Shown: piece after piece, positions 28,237 to 37,747 of the stretch
Position numbering within the stretch: position 1 is the stretch's first letter
Layout of the letters: every line of letters begins with the position of its first letter
DNA from: a candidate division KSB1 bacterium
GTDB lineage: Bacteria; Zhuqueibacterota; Zhuqueibacteria; Zhuqueibacterales; Zhuqueibacteraceae
Assembly (NCBI GenBank): GCA_034506255.1
Contig: JAPDPX010000004.1
Location: 496,001-560,000 of the forward strand
Direction of reading: 5' to 3'
DNA length: 64,000 bases
Program-made: the position numbers and the translations under genes
Notes under the pieces: generated by a model
Told to the model about the DNA's origin: nothing
The model's input: only the letters and a program-made list of their open reading frames with translations
The model's database searches: none

Positions 28237-30918
28237 ATGATTTCGGGCAGTAAAGACGTGCGCAGGTTGTGGCTGCTGTGCGGATTGTTTTGTTTTTCCC
28301 TCAACGCCTTCGCCACCGGCGGCAAGATCGCCGGCCGGGTGGTGGATAAGCAAACTGGTGAACCACTGCCGGGCGTCAACATCATCATCGAAGGTTCCAC
28401 CCTGGGCGCTTCCACTGATGCCGAGGGCAACTACGTGATTCTCAACGTGCCCTCAGGCAGATACACCCTGCGCGTCTCCTTCATCGGCTACGGCAAAGTC
28501 CGGCTGGAAAATGTGCGGGTCAGCGTCGATCAAACCACGCGGCAGGATTTCGCGCTCTCACCGGAAGCCATAGAGGGGGAGGAAGTGGTGGTGGTGGCGG
28601 AACGGCCGCTGGTGCAAAAGGATCTGACCGCCTCGCAGCAGGTGGCCACAGCAGACGAGATCAAGGCACTGCCGGTGGAGACTTTCGTGGGCGTGCTCAC
28701 CACCCAGGCCGGCGTCAACACCGGCGCCGACGGCGCCCTGCACATCCGCGGCGGCCGCTCGAATGAAATCGGCTACTACATCGACGGCGTGCCGGTGGTC
28801 AATCCGTTTTTCACCAACGCGCTCACCAACGGTGTTTCCAACCAGGCGATCGAAGAATTGCGCGTGATCAGCGGTGCGTTCAACGCGGAGTATGGCAACG
28901 CCATGAGCGGCATTGTCAACATTCAGGTGAAGGAGGGCGGTTCCGAGTACCGCGGCAATCTCTCCGCCTATACCGGTGATTATCTCTCCAACGCACGGGA
29001 CATTTTCTTCAACATCGACGATATCGACCCGCTGGCCAGCTATGTGTTCGACGGCAGCCTCAACGGTCCGGTGCCTTTTTTCGGGGACAAATTCACCTTC
29101 AACATCAGCGCTCGTTATGACCGGGATGAGGGCTATCTCTACGGCATCCGCGAACATTTGCCGGGTGACTCCGCCAATTTCAAGGATGACAACAACTGGT
29201 ACCTCGAGCGCGGCGGCGACGGTGCGTTTGTGCCCATGAATCCCAGCCGTGATTTCAACTTCCTCGGCAAACTGACCTATCGTCTGGGCGCGCGCCTGAA
29301 ACTGTCATCCCAGCTTCTTTACGATCGCACGCGCTGGAAAAGCTATGTGCATGACTATCGCTACAATCCCGACGGCATCTACAACTATCGTGACAACAAC
29401 TACAACTATTCACTCAAGCTCAATCACGCCTTCACGCGCAGCTTCTACGAAGCCAATTTCTTCCACGCCACCACGGATTTCAAGCAATTCGTGTATGAAG
29501 ATCCCACCGACCCGCGCTACGTGCCCACCACCCGCATCCAGGGCGCGCCCTCCAGCGCCACCTTCGTCTTCGGCGGCATGCAGATGGGGCACCTTCACCG
29601 CGCCTCCAAAACTCTGGGCGGCAAACTCGACTTCACCGGCCAGGTGACCGCACGCCACGAAATCAAAACCGGCATCAGCCTGCGGCGTGACGAGTTGCGC
29701 GAGCGCAACATCACGATTCTTTATGACAACGATTTCTACCGCCGGCCCACGGTGGTACCGGAAAACGAAACACCGAGCCACACCTACTACGACAAGACCG
29801 CGACCTTTTTCTCCGCCTACCTGCAGGACAAGATCGAATACAGCGACATGATCATCAATGCCGGCGTGCGCTACGACTATTTCGACCCCAACAGTGATTA
29901 CATCATGAGCCTGCTCGATCCCGAGGGCGCACGCACCGAGGCGAAACCCAAGCACCGGGTCTCGCCGCGGCTGGGCGTGGCGTTCCCGATCACCGATCGC
30001 GGCATCCTGCATTTCTCCTACGGCCACTTCTATCAGATGCCGGAATTGCGCCGCCTCTATGGCAGCAATGTCTACGGCGCGGCCGGCTTCACCGACTTCG
30101 GCTACGCCAATCTCAAGCCGGAGAAAACCGTGAACTACGAATTCGGCCTGCAACAGCAGCTCGGCGAGGTGCTGGCGCTGGAGATGAGTCTGTTCTCCAA
30201 GGATATTCGCGATTTGCTCGCGCTGCAAACGATCAACTATCAATCACAGCAGTTCGGTCCGCGCAGCTACAGCATCTATTTGAACAAGGACTATGGCCAG
30301 GTGAAGGGGTTCACCCTGAGCCTCACCAAACGGCATGATCCCGGGACCAAACTCTCGGCGTGGATCGACTACACTTTTCAAAAGGCGGAGGGCAATGACG
30401 TGAGCAGCGGGGCTTTCTTCTTCAGCGCGCTCTCCGGTCTGGAGGAGGAAAAGCAAGTGGTGCCGCTGGCCTGGGATCAGCGCCATCTGCTCAACACCAC
30501 TGTGACCTTCAGCGAGCCGGGGAACTGGGGCCTCAGCTTCATTGCCAAAATTGGCAGTGGCTGGCCGCACACGCCCAACATTCCCTTCGCCAACTATGTG
30601 CCCACCGCCAACAGCGGCAACAAACCCTGGCAGAAGAATCTCGATCTGCGCGTGTTCAAAAACGTGAAGCTGCGCCACTTCGATTTTGTACTTTTTGCCA
30701 AGGTCTTCAATGTGTTCGACACCCGCAACGAACGCTTCGTGTTCGATGACACCGGGCGTGCCGGCTACACCTTTGTCAACCGCACGCTGCAGGAGACGGA
30801 GGCGTTCGTGCGACATTACGGCGAGCCCGGGGTGCACACCTGGTCGGAGTATCAAGTCCGACCGAACTTTTACAGCGCGCCGCGTTCCGCGCAGGTGGGC
30901 GTGGCGGTGGAATTTTGA
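28237..30918 (+). CDS. TonB-dependent outer-membrane receptor with carboxypeptidase-regulatory-like domain
   Basis: The 893-residue protein has a signal peptide (about 1-28), then a carboxypeptidase D regulatory-like domain (about 30-115; GRVVDKQTGEPLPGVNI and STDAEGNYVILNVPSGRYTL). A plug domain follows (about 125-235, with LHIRGGRSNEIGYYIDGVPV and IEELRVISGAFNAEYGNAMS). The rest is a 22-strand barrel rich in Tyr, Phe and Asp, ending in a C-terminal Phe (VGVAVEF), as outer-membrane proteins do. It imports a ligand through TonB energy or, in FCB bacteria, handles polymers together with partner lipoproteins. No SusD-like gene is adjacent, so its substrate is unknown. GGAGGG precedes the ATG at 8 bases. 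Two secreted or outer-membrane genes follow on the same strand after the S23 cassette. Confidence 0.93.
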   Translation: MISGSKDVRRLWLLCGLFCFSLNAFATGGKIAGRVVDKQTGEPLPGVNIIIEGSTLGASTDAEGNYVILNVPSGRYTLRVSFIGYGKVRLENVRVSVDQTTRQDFALSPEAIEGEEVVVVAERPLVQKDLTASQQVATADEIKALPVETFVGVLTTQAGVNTGADGALHIRGGRSNEIGYYIDGVPVVNPFFTNALTNGVSNQAIEELRVISGAFNAEYGNAMSGIVNIQVKEGGSEYRGNLSAYTGDYLSNARDIFFNIDDIDPLASYVFDGSLNGPVPFFGDKFTFNISARYDRDEGYLYGIREHLPGDSANFKDDNNWYLERGGDGAFVPMNPSRDFNFLGKLTYRLGARLKLSSQLLYDRTRWKSYVHDYRYNPDGIYNYRDNNYNYSLKLNHAFTRSFYEANFFHATTDFKQFVYEDPTDPRYVPTTRIQGAPSSATFVFGGMQMGHLHRASKTLGGKLDFTGQVTARHEIKTGISLRRDELRERNITILYDNDFYRRPTVVPENETPSHTYYDKTATFFSAYLQDKIEYSDMIINAGVRYDYFDPNSDYIMSLLDPEGARTEAKPKHRVSPRLGVAFPITDRGILHFSYGHFYQMPELRRLYGSNVYGAAGFTDFGYANLKPEKTVNYEFGLQQQLGEVLALEMSLFSKDIRDLLALQTINYQSQQFGPRSYSIYLNKDYGQVKGFTLSLTKRHDPGTKLSAWIDYTFQKAEGNDVSSGAFFFSALSGLEEEKQVVPLAWDQRHLLNTTVTFSEPGNWGLSFIAKIGSGWPHTPNIPFANYVPTANSGNKPWQKNLDLRVFKNVKLRHFDFVLFAKVFNVFDTRNERFVFDDTGRAGYTFVNRTLQETEAFVRHYGEPGVHTWSEYQVRPNFYSAPRSAQVGVAVEF

Positions 30919-30980
30919 GCTGGATGCTGGATGCTGGATGCTCGATATCTGGATACTCGATACTCGATGCTGGAAGATGG
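30919..30980. repeat. tandem GGATGCT-type repeat, left flank of S23 cassette
   Basis: The stretch repeats the units CTGGATG and CTCGATA/CTCGATG (CTGGATG three times, then variants). It is directly after the stop of the TonB receptor. Its inverse complement occurs at 31464-31499. Confidence 0.8.
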
Positions 30981-31071
30981 ATGATGAATCTTTGAAGAGG
31001 GATGATGATTACTGATCGCTGACCACTGATCAGTGGCATTTAAAGGCAGGCTATCTGAGCAAGGGGGGCGT

Positions 31072-31449
31072 ATGAATTATCGAAATCTGGAGATTTGGCA
31101 GCTTGCCCGACAGTTGGTCATTGATATTCACAGAATGACTCTTGAGAAGCTGCCAAAGTTTGAAATGTATGAAGAAGGAGGCCAGATACGCCGTTCGATA
31201 AAATCCGTAAAATCGATGATCGTGGAAGGCTTCGGCAGGCGGGCATACAAACAAGACTCTCTCCGTTTGTTGATATGCTCGCTGGCCTCAAATGATGAAA
31301 CCACCGATCACCTCGAAACGCTGTTCGAGACGGGTTCACTCACAGATACTGATCTTTATCATGATCTCCACCAGCGGCTGCAGTTGTTGGGAAAGAAAAT
31401 CAATTCCTTCATCCAATCCGTCGAACGGCAGCACCTAAGCAAGAAGTGA
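31072..31449 (+). CDS. four-helix-bundle protein (S23 / 23S rRNA intervening-sequence family)
   Basis: This 125-residue all-helical protein matches the S23/IVP family. The N-terminal [20 protein letters not shown] and [18 protein letters not shown] and C-terminal [20 protein letters not shown] are diagnostic. ATG 31072 has GGGGGG upstream and gives the standard MNYRNLEIW start. First described in intervening sequences of 23S rRNA genes, the family is more often found free-standing, as here; its role is unknown. The gene sits between the TonB-receptor gene and the secreted protein gene, flanked by tandem repeats that are inverted relative to each other, which suggests insertion of a cassette. 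Its codon usage is more AT-rich than its neighbours. Confidence 0.9.
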   Translation: MNYRNLEIWQLARQLVIDIHRMTLEKLPKFEMYEEGGQIRRSIKSVKSMIVEGFGRRAYKQDSLRLLICSLASNDETTDHLETLFETGSLTDTDLYHDLHQRLQLLGKKINSFIQSVERQHLSKK

Positions 31450-31463
31450 CAATCTAATCGATC

Positions 31464-31499
31464 TATCCAGTATCCAGCATCCAGTATCCAGCATCCAGC
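31464..31499. repeat. tandem repeat, right flank of S23 cassette
   Basis: Units CTATCCAGTATCCAG and CATCCAGTATCCAG alternate. On the opposite strand they read CTGGATGCTGGATACTGG, matching the left flank at 30919-30980. Confidence 0.8.
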
Positions 31500-31522
31500 T
31501 TGTGACCAACCGTGAGGGATTC

Positions 31523-34500
31523 ATGAATTTCAGAATGAAAGAAAGTTTGCTTCTTCTGCTGCTGTTCCTCGTTGCCACGGCCGCGAGTGCGCAGGAGCGG
31601 CCTCGTCGCGGCTCGTTGGAATGGTATCGCAACGGTCCGCAGAAAAATTGGAGTGCGGCCGACCACGAAGATTACTATCGCTGGCGCGAACGGGTGCGTG
31701 AAAAAATGCTGCGCAAAGCCGCCGGCAGCAACGACAATCTGGCGCCGCGCCAGCGCGCGATTATCAACGGCAACAAGATCACCACGGAAATCTGGAACTA
31801 CGGCTCGATCTCCAGCCCCGGGAACCGGACGACCGACATCGTGTGGGAGGGTTTGGGCTACGGCTATGAATTTGCACCGTTCATTGCCGCGGAAATCGAG
31901 GTGCCGCCGCGCAGCCATCGCGATGCCTACATCAAACGCGATGCCGCCGGCAATCCGGTGATCAAACCCAACGGCGACACCATGTGGGTGGCGATTTGCA
32001 TCAGCGATGGTTTGATTTCCAACGGCGGCGAGGTCTCACCCGACGGCAAGGAATTCTGGGGCTGGGAGCCGCTCGCCTCCAGCGATGACGGCCGCATCCC
32101 CTATGCCAATCCGCAAAGCAACCGCATCCCGACGGTGAATGATCTGGACCGCGATGGCGACGGCAAGCCCGACAGTTGGCCGGACGGCTGGTACAACCCG
32201 AATTTGAAGCGTTACGTCTGGCCGGGCGCGCTGCGCCAGGGCGCGAGCAATGCCGACATGGAATCGTTCTTCGTGTGCGATGACCGCCGCAACAAGGAGT
32301 TCCAGTACTACCCCTTTGTGAATGATTCGACCCGCCGCGGCCTCGGTCTGGAAGTGGAATTTCGCTATTATCAATGGTCGAATCCGCTCGCCGAAGACAT
32401 CATCTTTCTGATCTACAAAATCACCAACAAGAGCGACAAGGACCTGCACAATGTCTATTTCGGCATGTGGGGTGATCCCCACATTGGCGGGCCGAGCAAC
32501 TGGCAGGATGATCTTTCCTTCTTTGATCGCTCGCTCAACATGGTTTACTCCTGGGACGAGGACGGCAAAAGCGACGTGGCCGGCCGCGCGCCGGGTTATT
32601 TCGGTTACAAATTTCTGGAAAGCCCCGGCAATCCGCTGGACGGCATCGACAATGACAACGACGGTTACATTGATGAAAGCCAGACCGACGGCCTCGACAA
32701 CGATGGCGACTGGGTGGCGGACAAGCACGATGTCGGCGTGGACGGCGTGCCCAACACCGGCGATCGCGGCGAAGGCGACGGCGTGCCCACCGCCGGCGAC
32801 CCCTTCGATATTCGCGAACCGGGCGAACCGAATTTCGAATTCACCGATCTGGATGAATCCGATCAGATCGGCCTGACCAGTTTTGCGGCGCCGCCCTTTG
32901 GCGGGCAGAATGTGATCTCCGCGGATGAGTACATCTTCCGCAACTACATGACAGCGGGCAAATTCGATTCTGCCAATGCCACACAGGCGGGCGATTATGT
33001 GTTTCTCTATGGCTCCGGCCCGATCGAGCTCCCCGCCAAGGCGATTCGCCGCTTTTCGATCGCGCTGCTGGTGGGACAGGATTTGGAGGATTTGCTGCTT
33101 AACGCGCAGACCGCGCAGCAGATTTACGAAATCAACTACCAGTTTGCCAAGCCGCCGGAGAAACCGACGGTGACGGCGGTGCCGGGCGACCGCAAAGTCA
33201 CGTTGTATTGGGACAACGTGGCGGAGTCCTCGTTTGATCCGGTTTCCGAAAAGTTCGACTTCGAGGGCTACGTCATCTATCGCAGCACGGATCCGAATTT
33301 TCTCGACCAGCAGGTGATCACCGATGCCAACGGCACGCGCTTTCTGTTCGAGCCATTGAAAACGGTCACCGGTGCGCCCGCGCGCTTTGATCTGGTCAAC
33401 GAGTACAGCGGGCTGAGCACCGTGCCCTACCCGGGACGGGGGGTGTCCTATTATCTCGGCAACAACTCCGGCTTGCGCCATGCCTTCATCGACTCCAACA
33501 ACGTGATCAACGGCCAGACTTACTACTATGCGGTGGTTGCCTATGATCACGGCGATGTCGCGCAGAAAATCGCGCCGACCGAATGTTCGAAGAACATCAC
33601 GCTGAATCCTGAGAGCAACGAATTGATTCTGGACGTCAATACCGTGCGGGTGGTGCCGCGCGCACCGAGCGCCGGCTATGTGGTCAGTGCCCTGGAAGAC
33701 AATGGCGAAACCCATCGCATCACACACCGCAGCGGTGTGGCCACCGGCACGCTGAAGATCGAAATCGTCGATCCGCGGGCGGTGGAGGATAACAACGAGT
33801 TTCACGTGCGCTTTGCCACCAACCCTGTGCGCTACAGTGTGGAGGACATGAAGCCGGTGATTCACACCTTCAACGCGCGGGTGAATCAATTCGTGCGCAT
33901 GCCGCATCTCAATGTCAATGACACCACCTTCGTGCTTACCACCGCCGATGGCCGGCGCTTGTTCACGCGCGGCACGGACTATGAGCTGCAGCCGGAGGCC
34001 GGATTCGTGCGGGTGCTGCCGGGCGGCGCCATCAGCGAGAGCCAGGCTCTGCGTGCGGTGTTTCGTTATTTCGCCATCAAGGACAGCCGGTTGCTCAATT
34101 TTGAAGAGGCCAATCCGTTTTTCGACGGCATGCGGCTGTTCGTGCAGGATGTGCCGCTCAATCTCGATGCCAGCCGCAGCGGCTGGACGTCCACGAGCAA
34201 ATCCAATTATCTCGCCAGTGTCAAACCGTTCAATGGTGTCGATCGCAACAAGTATCCGGCGGATTATGAGATCCGCTTCTTCAACACCATTGTGGACAGT
34301 AGTGCCCGGCCGGGCTTCGGCTTCATCAAGTCCAAAATCGAAGTGTGGGAGGTGACCCGCGGCCGCATCCCCAAGAAGCAGCGCATGGTCTATCTGGAAA
34401 CGGTGAAGGTTGACAGCCTGTGGACGCCGAATGAGCGCGCCGTGATCCTGCTGGGCGATCAGGGCCTGGTGCAGACCTGGGAGTTCACCTTCCAGCCGCC

Positions 34501-34951
34501 GTCCAGCAATCCCGTTGCGCCCGCGGCCGGGGATGTGTATTTCATCGCCACCAGCCGGCCGTTCACCGCGGAAGACGTCTACAGTTTCAAAACCAAAGCT
34601 GCGCACGTGGATGAGGCACTCGCCGCCAATTCGCTCGACCGCATCCGTGTCGTGCCCAATCCCTATGTCGTCACCAATATTATCGAGCCACTCGACCGGC
34701 AGAATCCGCGCGACCGCGGCGAACGCCGGCTCTATTTCGATTTGCTGCCCAAGGATTGCACCATCCGGATTTTCACGGTCACCGGCGAGCTGGTGGACAT
34801 CCTCGAGCATCACTCCACCATCGACAATGGCCAGGCCTTCTGGAACCTGACCACGCGCGATAATTTCCCGCTGGCCTACGGCATTTACCTGTATCATGTG
34901 GATGCCGGTCCGCTCGGACAAAAGATCGGGCGGTTCGCAGTGATCAAGTGA
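31523..34951 (+). CDS. large secreted protein with FN3 and FlgD-like C-terminal domain
   Basis: The product has 1,142 residues with a signal peptide (MKESLLLLLLFLVATAASAQ). Domain features in order are: a large N-terminal region of no recognised fold (to about 390); a calcium-binding-type stretch GIDNDNDGYIDESQTDG and DNDGDW (about 375-400); a fibronectin type III-like domain beginning KPTVTAVPGDRKVTLYWDN (about 550); a beta-rich middle; and a C-terminal domain starting RVVPNPYVV, with RRLYFDLLPKDCTIRIFTVTG and the end YGIYLYHVDAG. That end resembles the FlgD/T9SS-type sorting domains. The product is likely exported across the outer membrane; its activity is unknown. GTG 31502 opens the frame, but ATG 31523 with GAGGG upstream gives a good signal peptide. 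The PorV-like gene follows by 85 bases. Confidence 0.85.
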   Translation: MNFRMKESLLLLLLFLVATAASAQERPRRGSLEWYRNGPQKNWSAADHEDYYRWRERVREKMLRKAAGSNDNLAPRQRAIINGNKITTEIWNYGSISSPGNRTTDIVWEGLGYGYEFAPFIAAEIEVPPRSHRDAYIKRDAAGNPVIKPNGDTMWVAICISDGLISNGGEVSPDGKEFWGWEPLASSDDGRIPYANPQSNRIPTVNDLDRDGDGKPDSWPDGWYNPNLKRYVWPGALRQGASNADMESFFVCDDRRNKEFQYYPFVNDSTRRGLGLEVEFRYYQWSNPLAEDIIFLIYKITNKSDKDLHNVYFGMWGDPHIGGPSNWQDDLSFFDRSLNMVYSWDEDGKSDVAGRAPGYFGYKFLESPGNPLDGIDNDNDGYIDESQTDGLDNDGDWVADKHDVGVDGVPNTGDRGEGDGVPTAGDPFDIREPGEPNFEFTDLDESDQIGLTSFAAPPFGGQNVISADEYIFRNYMTAGKFDSANATQAGDYVFLYGSGPIELPAKAIRRFSIALLVGQDLEDLLLNAQTAQQIYEINYQFAKPPEKPTVTAVPGDRKVTLYWDNVAESSFDPVSEKFDFEGYVIYRSTDPNFLDQQVITDANGTRFLFEPLKTVTGAPARFDLVNEYSGLSTVPYPGRGVSYYLGNNSGLRHAFIDSNNVINGQTYYYAVVAYDHGDVAQKIAPTECSKNITLNPESNELILDVNTVRVVPRAPSAGYVVSALEDNGETHRITHRSGVATGTLKIEIVDPRAVEDNNEFHVRFATNPVRYSVEDMKPVIHTFNARVNQFVRMPHLNVNDTTFVLTTADGRRLFTRGTDYELQPEAGFVRVLPGGAISESQALRAVFRYFAIKDSRLLNFEEANPFFDGMRLFVQDVPLNLDASRSGWTSTSKSNYLASVKPFNGVDRNKYPADYEIRFFNTIVDSSARPGFGFIKSKIEVWEVTRGRIPKKQRMVYLETVKVDSLWTPNERAVILLGDQGLVQTWEFTFQPPSSNPVAPAAGDVYFIATSRPFTAEDVYSFKTKAAHVDEALAANSLDRIRVVPNPYVVTNIIEPLDRQNPRDRGERRLYFDLLPKDCTIRIFTVTGELVDILEHHSTIDNGQAFWNLTTRDNFPLAYGIYLYHVDAGPLGQKIGRFAVIK

Positions 34952-35036
34952 GCACACGGCGGGCAGCGTCAGGGCCGGCCGGCGGGCGGTTTCCGCCGCC
35001 GAGGTCACCTGCCGCACAACTTTCTGGAGCGAAAAC

Positions 35037-36071
35037 ATGAGAAGATGGTTCCGCAGTCTGACCCTGCTTTTGGCGACGGCAGCGGCCGTGCAGGCACAGG
35101 TGGATAACACACAAACCATCACTAAGACCGGCACCACCGTCGCGCAGTTTCTGAAGATCGGCGTGGATGCACGCGGCACGGCCATGGGCGGCGCCTTCGC
35201 CGCGATGGCCGGCGACTTGAGCGCGATGTATTGGAACCCCGCGGGGCTGGGGCATTATCAGGGTTTGGGGGCGATGTTCGTGCACAACGAATGGCTGGCC
35301 GGCATGAATTTCAATTATGCCGCCGTGGGTTTCGAAGTGCGGGGGCTGGGCACGCTGGGTTTGAGCGTGACGAGCTTGAGCACGCCGGAGGATTTTGTCC
35401 GCACCGTTGAACAGCCGGAAGGCACCGGCGAATTGTTCACCGCCAGCGATTTGGCGTTGGGCCTGACCTTCGCACGCCGGCTGACTGACCGTTTTGCCAT
35501 CGGCAGCACCGCCAAGTTCATCCGCCAGAACATCTGGCACATGAGTGCGAATGCCGTGGCGCTCGATATCGGTGCCCTGTTCACCACCCCCTTTCGCAAC
35601 ATCCGATTGGGTGCGTGTATCAGCAATTTCGGCAGTGATCTTCGCCTCGATGGCCGTGACATCCGCTTCAGCAATGATCCCGATCCGTTCAATGAAGGCA
35701 ATGTCGAATTTGTCAATGCGATGTATGAAACCGACAAGTTCCCGTTGCCGCTGGGCTTTCGTGTCGGGGTGGCGACGGAGATTTACCAGAACGACAACAT
35801 GCGGGTAACGGTCGGCCTGGATGCGCTTCATCCCAACGACAACACCGAGAGCGTCAACACCGGTGCCGAAGTGGTGTTCAATGAAATGCTCTTCCTGCGC
35901 GGCGGCTATTCCACGCTGTTCCGCTCGGCGAGCGAAGAGGGCCTCACGCTGGGCGGTGGTCTGCACTATCGCCTGTGGGGCAGCAGCACGATCTTGAAAA
36001 TCGATTATGCCTACGCCGATTTCGGCCTGCTGGAAAACGTGCAGCGTTTTTCGCTGGCCGTGAGTTTCTGA
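35037..36071 (+). CDS. PorV/PorQ-like outer-membrane protein (UPF0164 family)
   Basis: This 344-residue protein has a signal peptide (about 1-20, cleaved near AVQAQ) and a beta-barrel of the UPF0164/PorV type. The N-terminal GVDARGTAMGGAFAAMAGD and SAMYWNPAGLG are diagnostic for the PorV/FadL-like family, and the last residue is Phe (RFSLAVSF). In type IX secretion, PorV escorts substrates with the C-terminal sorting domain to the cell surface. Its position 85 bases after a gene for such a substrate fits that role, but the core secretion genes are not in the window and UPF0164 members occur without them. An intrinsic terminator follows. Confidence 0.88.
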   Translation: MRRWFRSLTLLLATAAAVQAQVDNTQTITKTGTTVAQFLKIGVDARGTAMGGAFAAMAGDLSAMYWNPAGLGHYQGLGAMFVHNEWLAGMNFNYAAVGFEVRGLGTLGLSVTSLSTPEDFVRTVEQPEGTGELFTASDLALGLTFARRLTDRFAIGSTAKFIRQNIWHMSANAVALDIGALFTTPFRNIRLGACISNFGSDLRLDGRDIRFSNDPDPFNEGNVEFVNAMYETDKFPLPLGFRVGVATEIYQNDNMRVTVGLDALHPNDNTESVNTGAEVVFNEMLFLRGGYSTLFRSASEEGLTLGGGLHYRLWGSSTILKIDYAYADFGLLENVQRFSLAVSF

Positions 36072-36115
36072 GCCGGCGTGCCCGCGCTCTCTGCGCCCGT
36101 CCTGTCCGGGAAGCA

Positions 36116-36155
36116 AAAACCCCTCTGTGCAGCCTTCCGCTGTGCAGAGGGTTTT
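36116..36155. terminator. bidirectional intrinsic terminator after the PorV-like gene
   Basis: CCCTCTG (36121-36127) and CAGAGGG (36145-36151) form a stem extended by CAG/CTG inside, flanked by AAAA and TTTT. It can act in both directions. Confidence 0.8.
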
Positions 36156-36641
36156 CTATTGCGGCCGGGCGGCAGGAGGAACTGGCATTTGTGGAAAAAT
36201 CTTTTAGCTTATGCCGGTCACCTGGTCAGCGACAGAACCGCGCGCCGCTGTCGCGGCATGATGCCGCCGGTGCAGTGGACTGCGGCAGGCGCACACACCA
36301 GTGCGCCCGGCCAATGAGATTGCCTGCGAGAAGTGCGGGCGGCATCAATGATGGAAGCGGTGCGCGACACATCGGCATTTTTTTCTACTGAACAGGGTTA
36401 TCGCCTGTCATGCGGCGGACATCTTTTCAGGTGCGGGCACGCTGCCGGCGTTGCAGCGCCCCCCGGCTCAGTCGCAGGCGGAACGTTTTCGAATCGATGC
36501 GAATTTCATGGCGGCCGGCTTTCCTGTCAGGCATGATGAGTCTTGTAAAACAACGGGCACACCGGCGATTGATACAGGATTGTTTTGTGATGCCACCCCG
36601 CCGGCCCGCCTGATTTCAGGAAACCCAAAGGAGTTTGACTC
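36156..36641. other. gene-free stretch with possible structured RNA
   Basis: No gene is supported. A weak promoter-like pair (TTGTGG at 36190, TATGCC at 36211, spacer 15) is followed by several strong hairpins, for example GCGACAG/CTGTCGC around 36230-36256 and GCGGCATGATGCCGC around 36257-36271, and a T7 run at 36378-36384. This is suggestive but weak evidence for a short non-coding RNA. Confidence 0.4.
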
Positions 36642-37388
36642 ATGACCAAACTGGTGCTCTTGCGTCACGGCGAAAGTGTGTGGAACAAGGAGAACCGCTT
36701 CACCGGCTGGACCGATGTGGATTTGTCCGAACGAGGCCTCGCGGAGGCGCATGCTGCCGGCAGGGTGTTGAAAGAGAACGGCTATGTTTTCGATGTGGCC
36801 TACACCTCGGTGCTCAAACGCGCCATCCGCACGTTGTGGCTCGTGCTCGATGAAATGGATCTCATGTGGATTCCGGTGCACCGCTCCTGGCGGTTGAACG
36901 AGCGCCACTATGGCGCACTGCAGGGTCTGAACAAGGCGGAAACGGCGGCCAAATTCGGCGAGGAGCAGGTGAAAATCTGGCGCCGCAGCTATGATGTGCA
37001 GCCGCCGGCGCTGGAAAAAAGTGATCCGCGCTACCCCGGCCATGATCCGCGCTATCGCCATTTGCAGGAGCATGAAATACCGCTGACCGAGTGTTTGAAA
37101 GACACCGTGGCGCGTTTTCTGCCCGACTGGCATGAGAAGATCGCACCGGCCATTCGCGCCGGCCGACGCGTGATCATTGCGGCGCACGGCAACAGCCTGC
37201 GCGCGCTGGTAAAATATCTCGACAACGTGTCCGATGCCGACATTGTCGAGTTGAACATCCCCACCGGTGTGCCGCTGGTGTATGAGCTGGATCACGATCT
37301 CAAACCGATCAGGAGCTATTATCTCGGCGATGCGGAGACCGTGAAACAGGCCATGGCAGCAGTGGCCAACCAGGGTCGGGCAAAATAA
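36642..37388 (+). CDS. gpmA: 2,3-bisphosphoglycerate-dependent phosphoglycerate mutase
   Basis: The enzyme interconverts 3- and 2-phosphoglycerate in glycolysis. The 248-residue protein has the phosphohistidine signature [12 protein letters not shown] (catalytic His9) and the [16 protein letters not shown] stretch that marks the dPGM subfamily. [15 protein letters not shown] follows with the catalytic Glu, and [17 protein letters not shown] holds the second His. Length agrees with family norm (about 230-250). AAAGGAG precedes the ATG at 9 bases. The genes that follow (L7Ae-like, folate cyclo-ligase) are not functionally linked to glycolysis, but ppdK lies a few kb downstream. Confidence 0.97.
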   Translation: MTKLVLLRHGESVWNKENRFTGWTDVDLSERGLAEAHAAGRVLKENGYVFDVAYTSVLKRAIRTLWLVLDEMDLMWIPVHRSWRLNERHYGALQGLNKAETAAKFGEEQVKIWRRSYDVQPPALEKSDPRYPGHDPRYRHLQEHEIPLTECLKDTVARFLPDWHEKIAPAIRAGRRVIIAAHGNSLRALVKYLDNVSDADIVELNIPTGVPLVYELDHDLKPIRSYYLGDAETVKQAMAAVANQGRAK

Positions 37389-37441
37389 ACCGCGGCGCTT
37401 TTCCCGGCAGGCCGGCACTCTTTGTCTTTGCGGGGATCACA

Positions 37442-37747
37442 ATGCTTCCGGATGACATTCTACCGCTTCTTGGCCTGGCGCAGCGCGCCGGCAAAATCGT
37501 GATTGGTTTTGATGCCGTGCGGCGCGCGATCAACACCCGCCAGGCCGTGCTGGTGGTGTTTGCCGGAGATGCCGCCGCCGCCAGGCGCCGGGTTCTGCAT
37601 CACACCGTCGCGGTTCCGCATGTGATAGTTGGCACCAAAGCGGAATGGGGAAGGTATTGGGGCCGCAGCGAGGTCGCCATGTTCGCGCTTCTCGACCGCA
37701 ACTTTGCCAAAGGCATTCTCGCCAGGCTCAAGGAGCAGCCGGCGTGA
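37442..37747 (+). CDS. L7Ae/YlxQ-like RNA-binding protein
   Basis: This 101-residue protein fits the bacterial L7Ae/L30e-like family (YlxQ type). The N-terminus LPLLGLAQRAGKIVIGFDAV is diagnostic, as is LVVFAGDAAA and the PHVIVGTKAEWG region. Members bind kink-turn-like RNA in archaea and are thought to bind RNA or ribosomes in bacteria. The start follows gpmA by 53 bases. The stop TGA overlaps the GTG start of the next gene (GTGA), indicating translational coupling. Confidence 0.87.
   Translation: MLPDDILPLLGLAQRAGKIVIGFDAVRRAINTRQAVLVVFAGDAAAARRRVLHHTVAVPHVIVGTKAEWGRYWGRSEVAMFALLDRNFAKGILARLKEQPA

Noticed and set aside
32036..35185. Long minus-strand reading frame of 1,049 codons
   Set aside because: It lies opposite the large secreted-protein gene, is rich in His, Arg, Val and Ile without any recognisable domain, and is a product of GC-rich third positions in the real gene.
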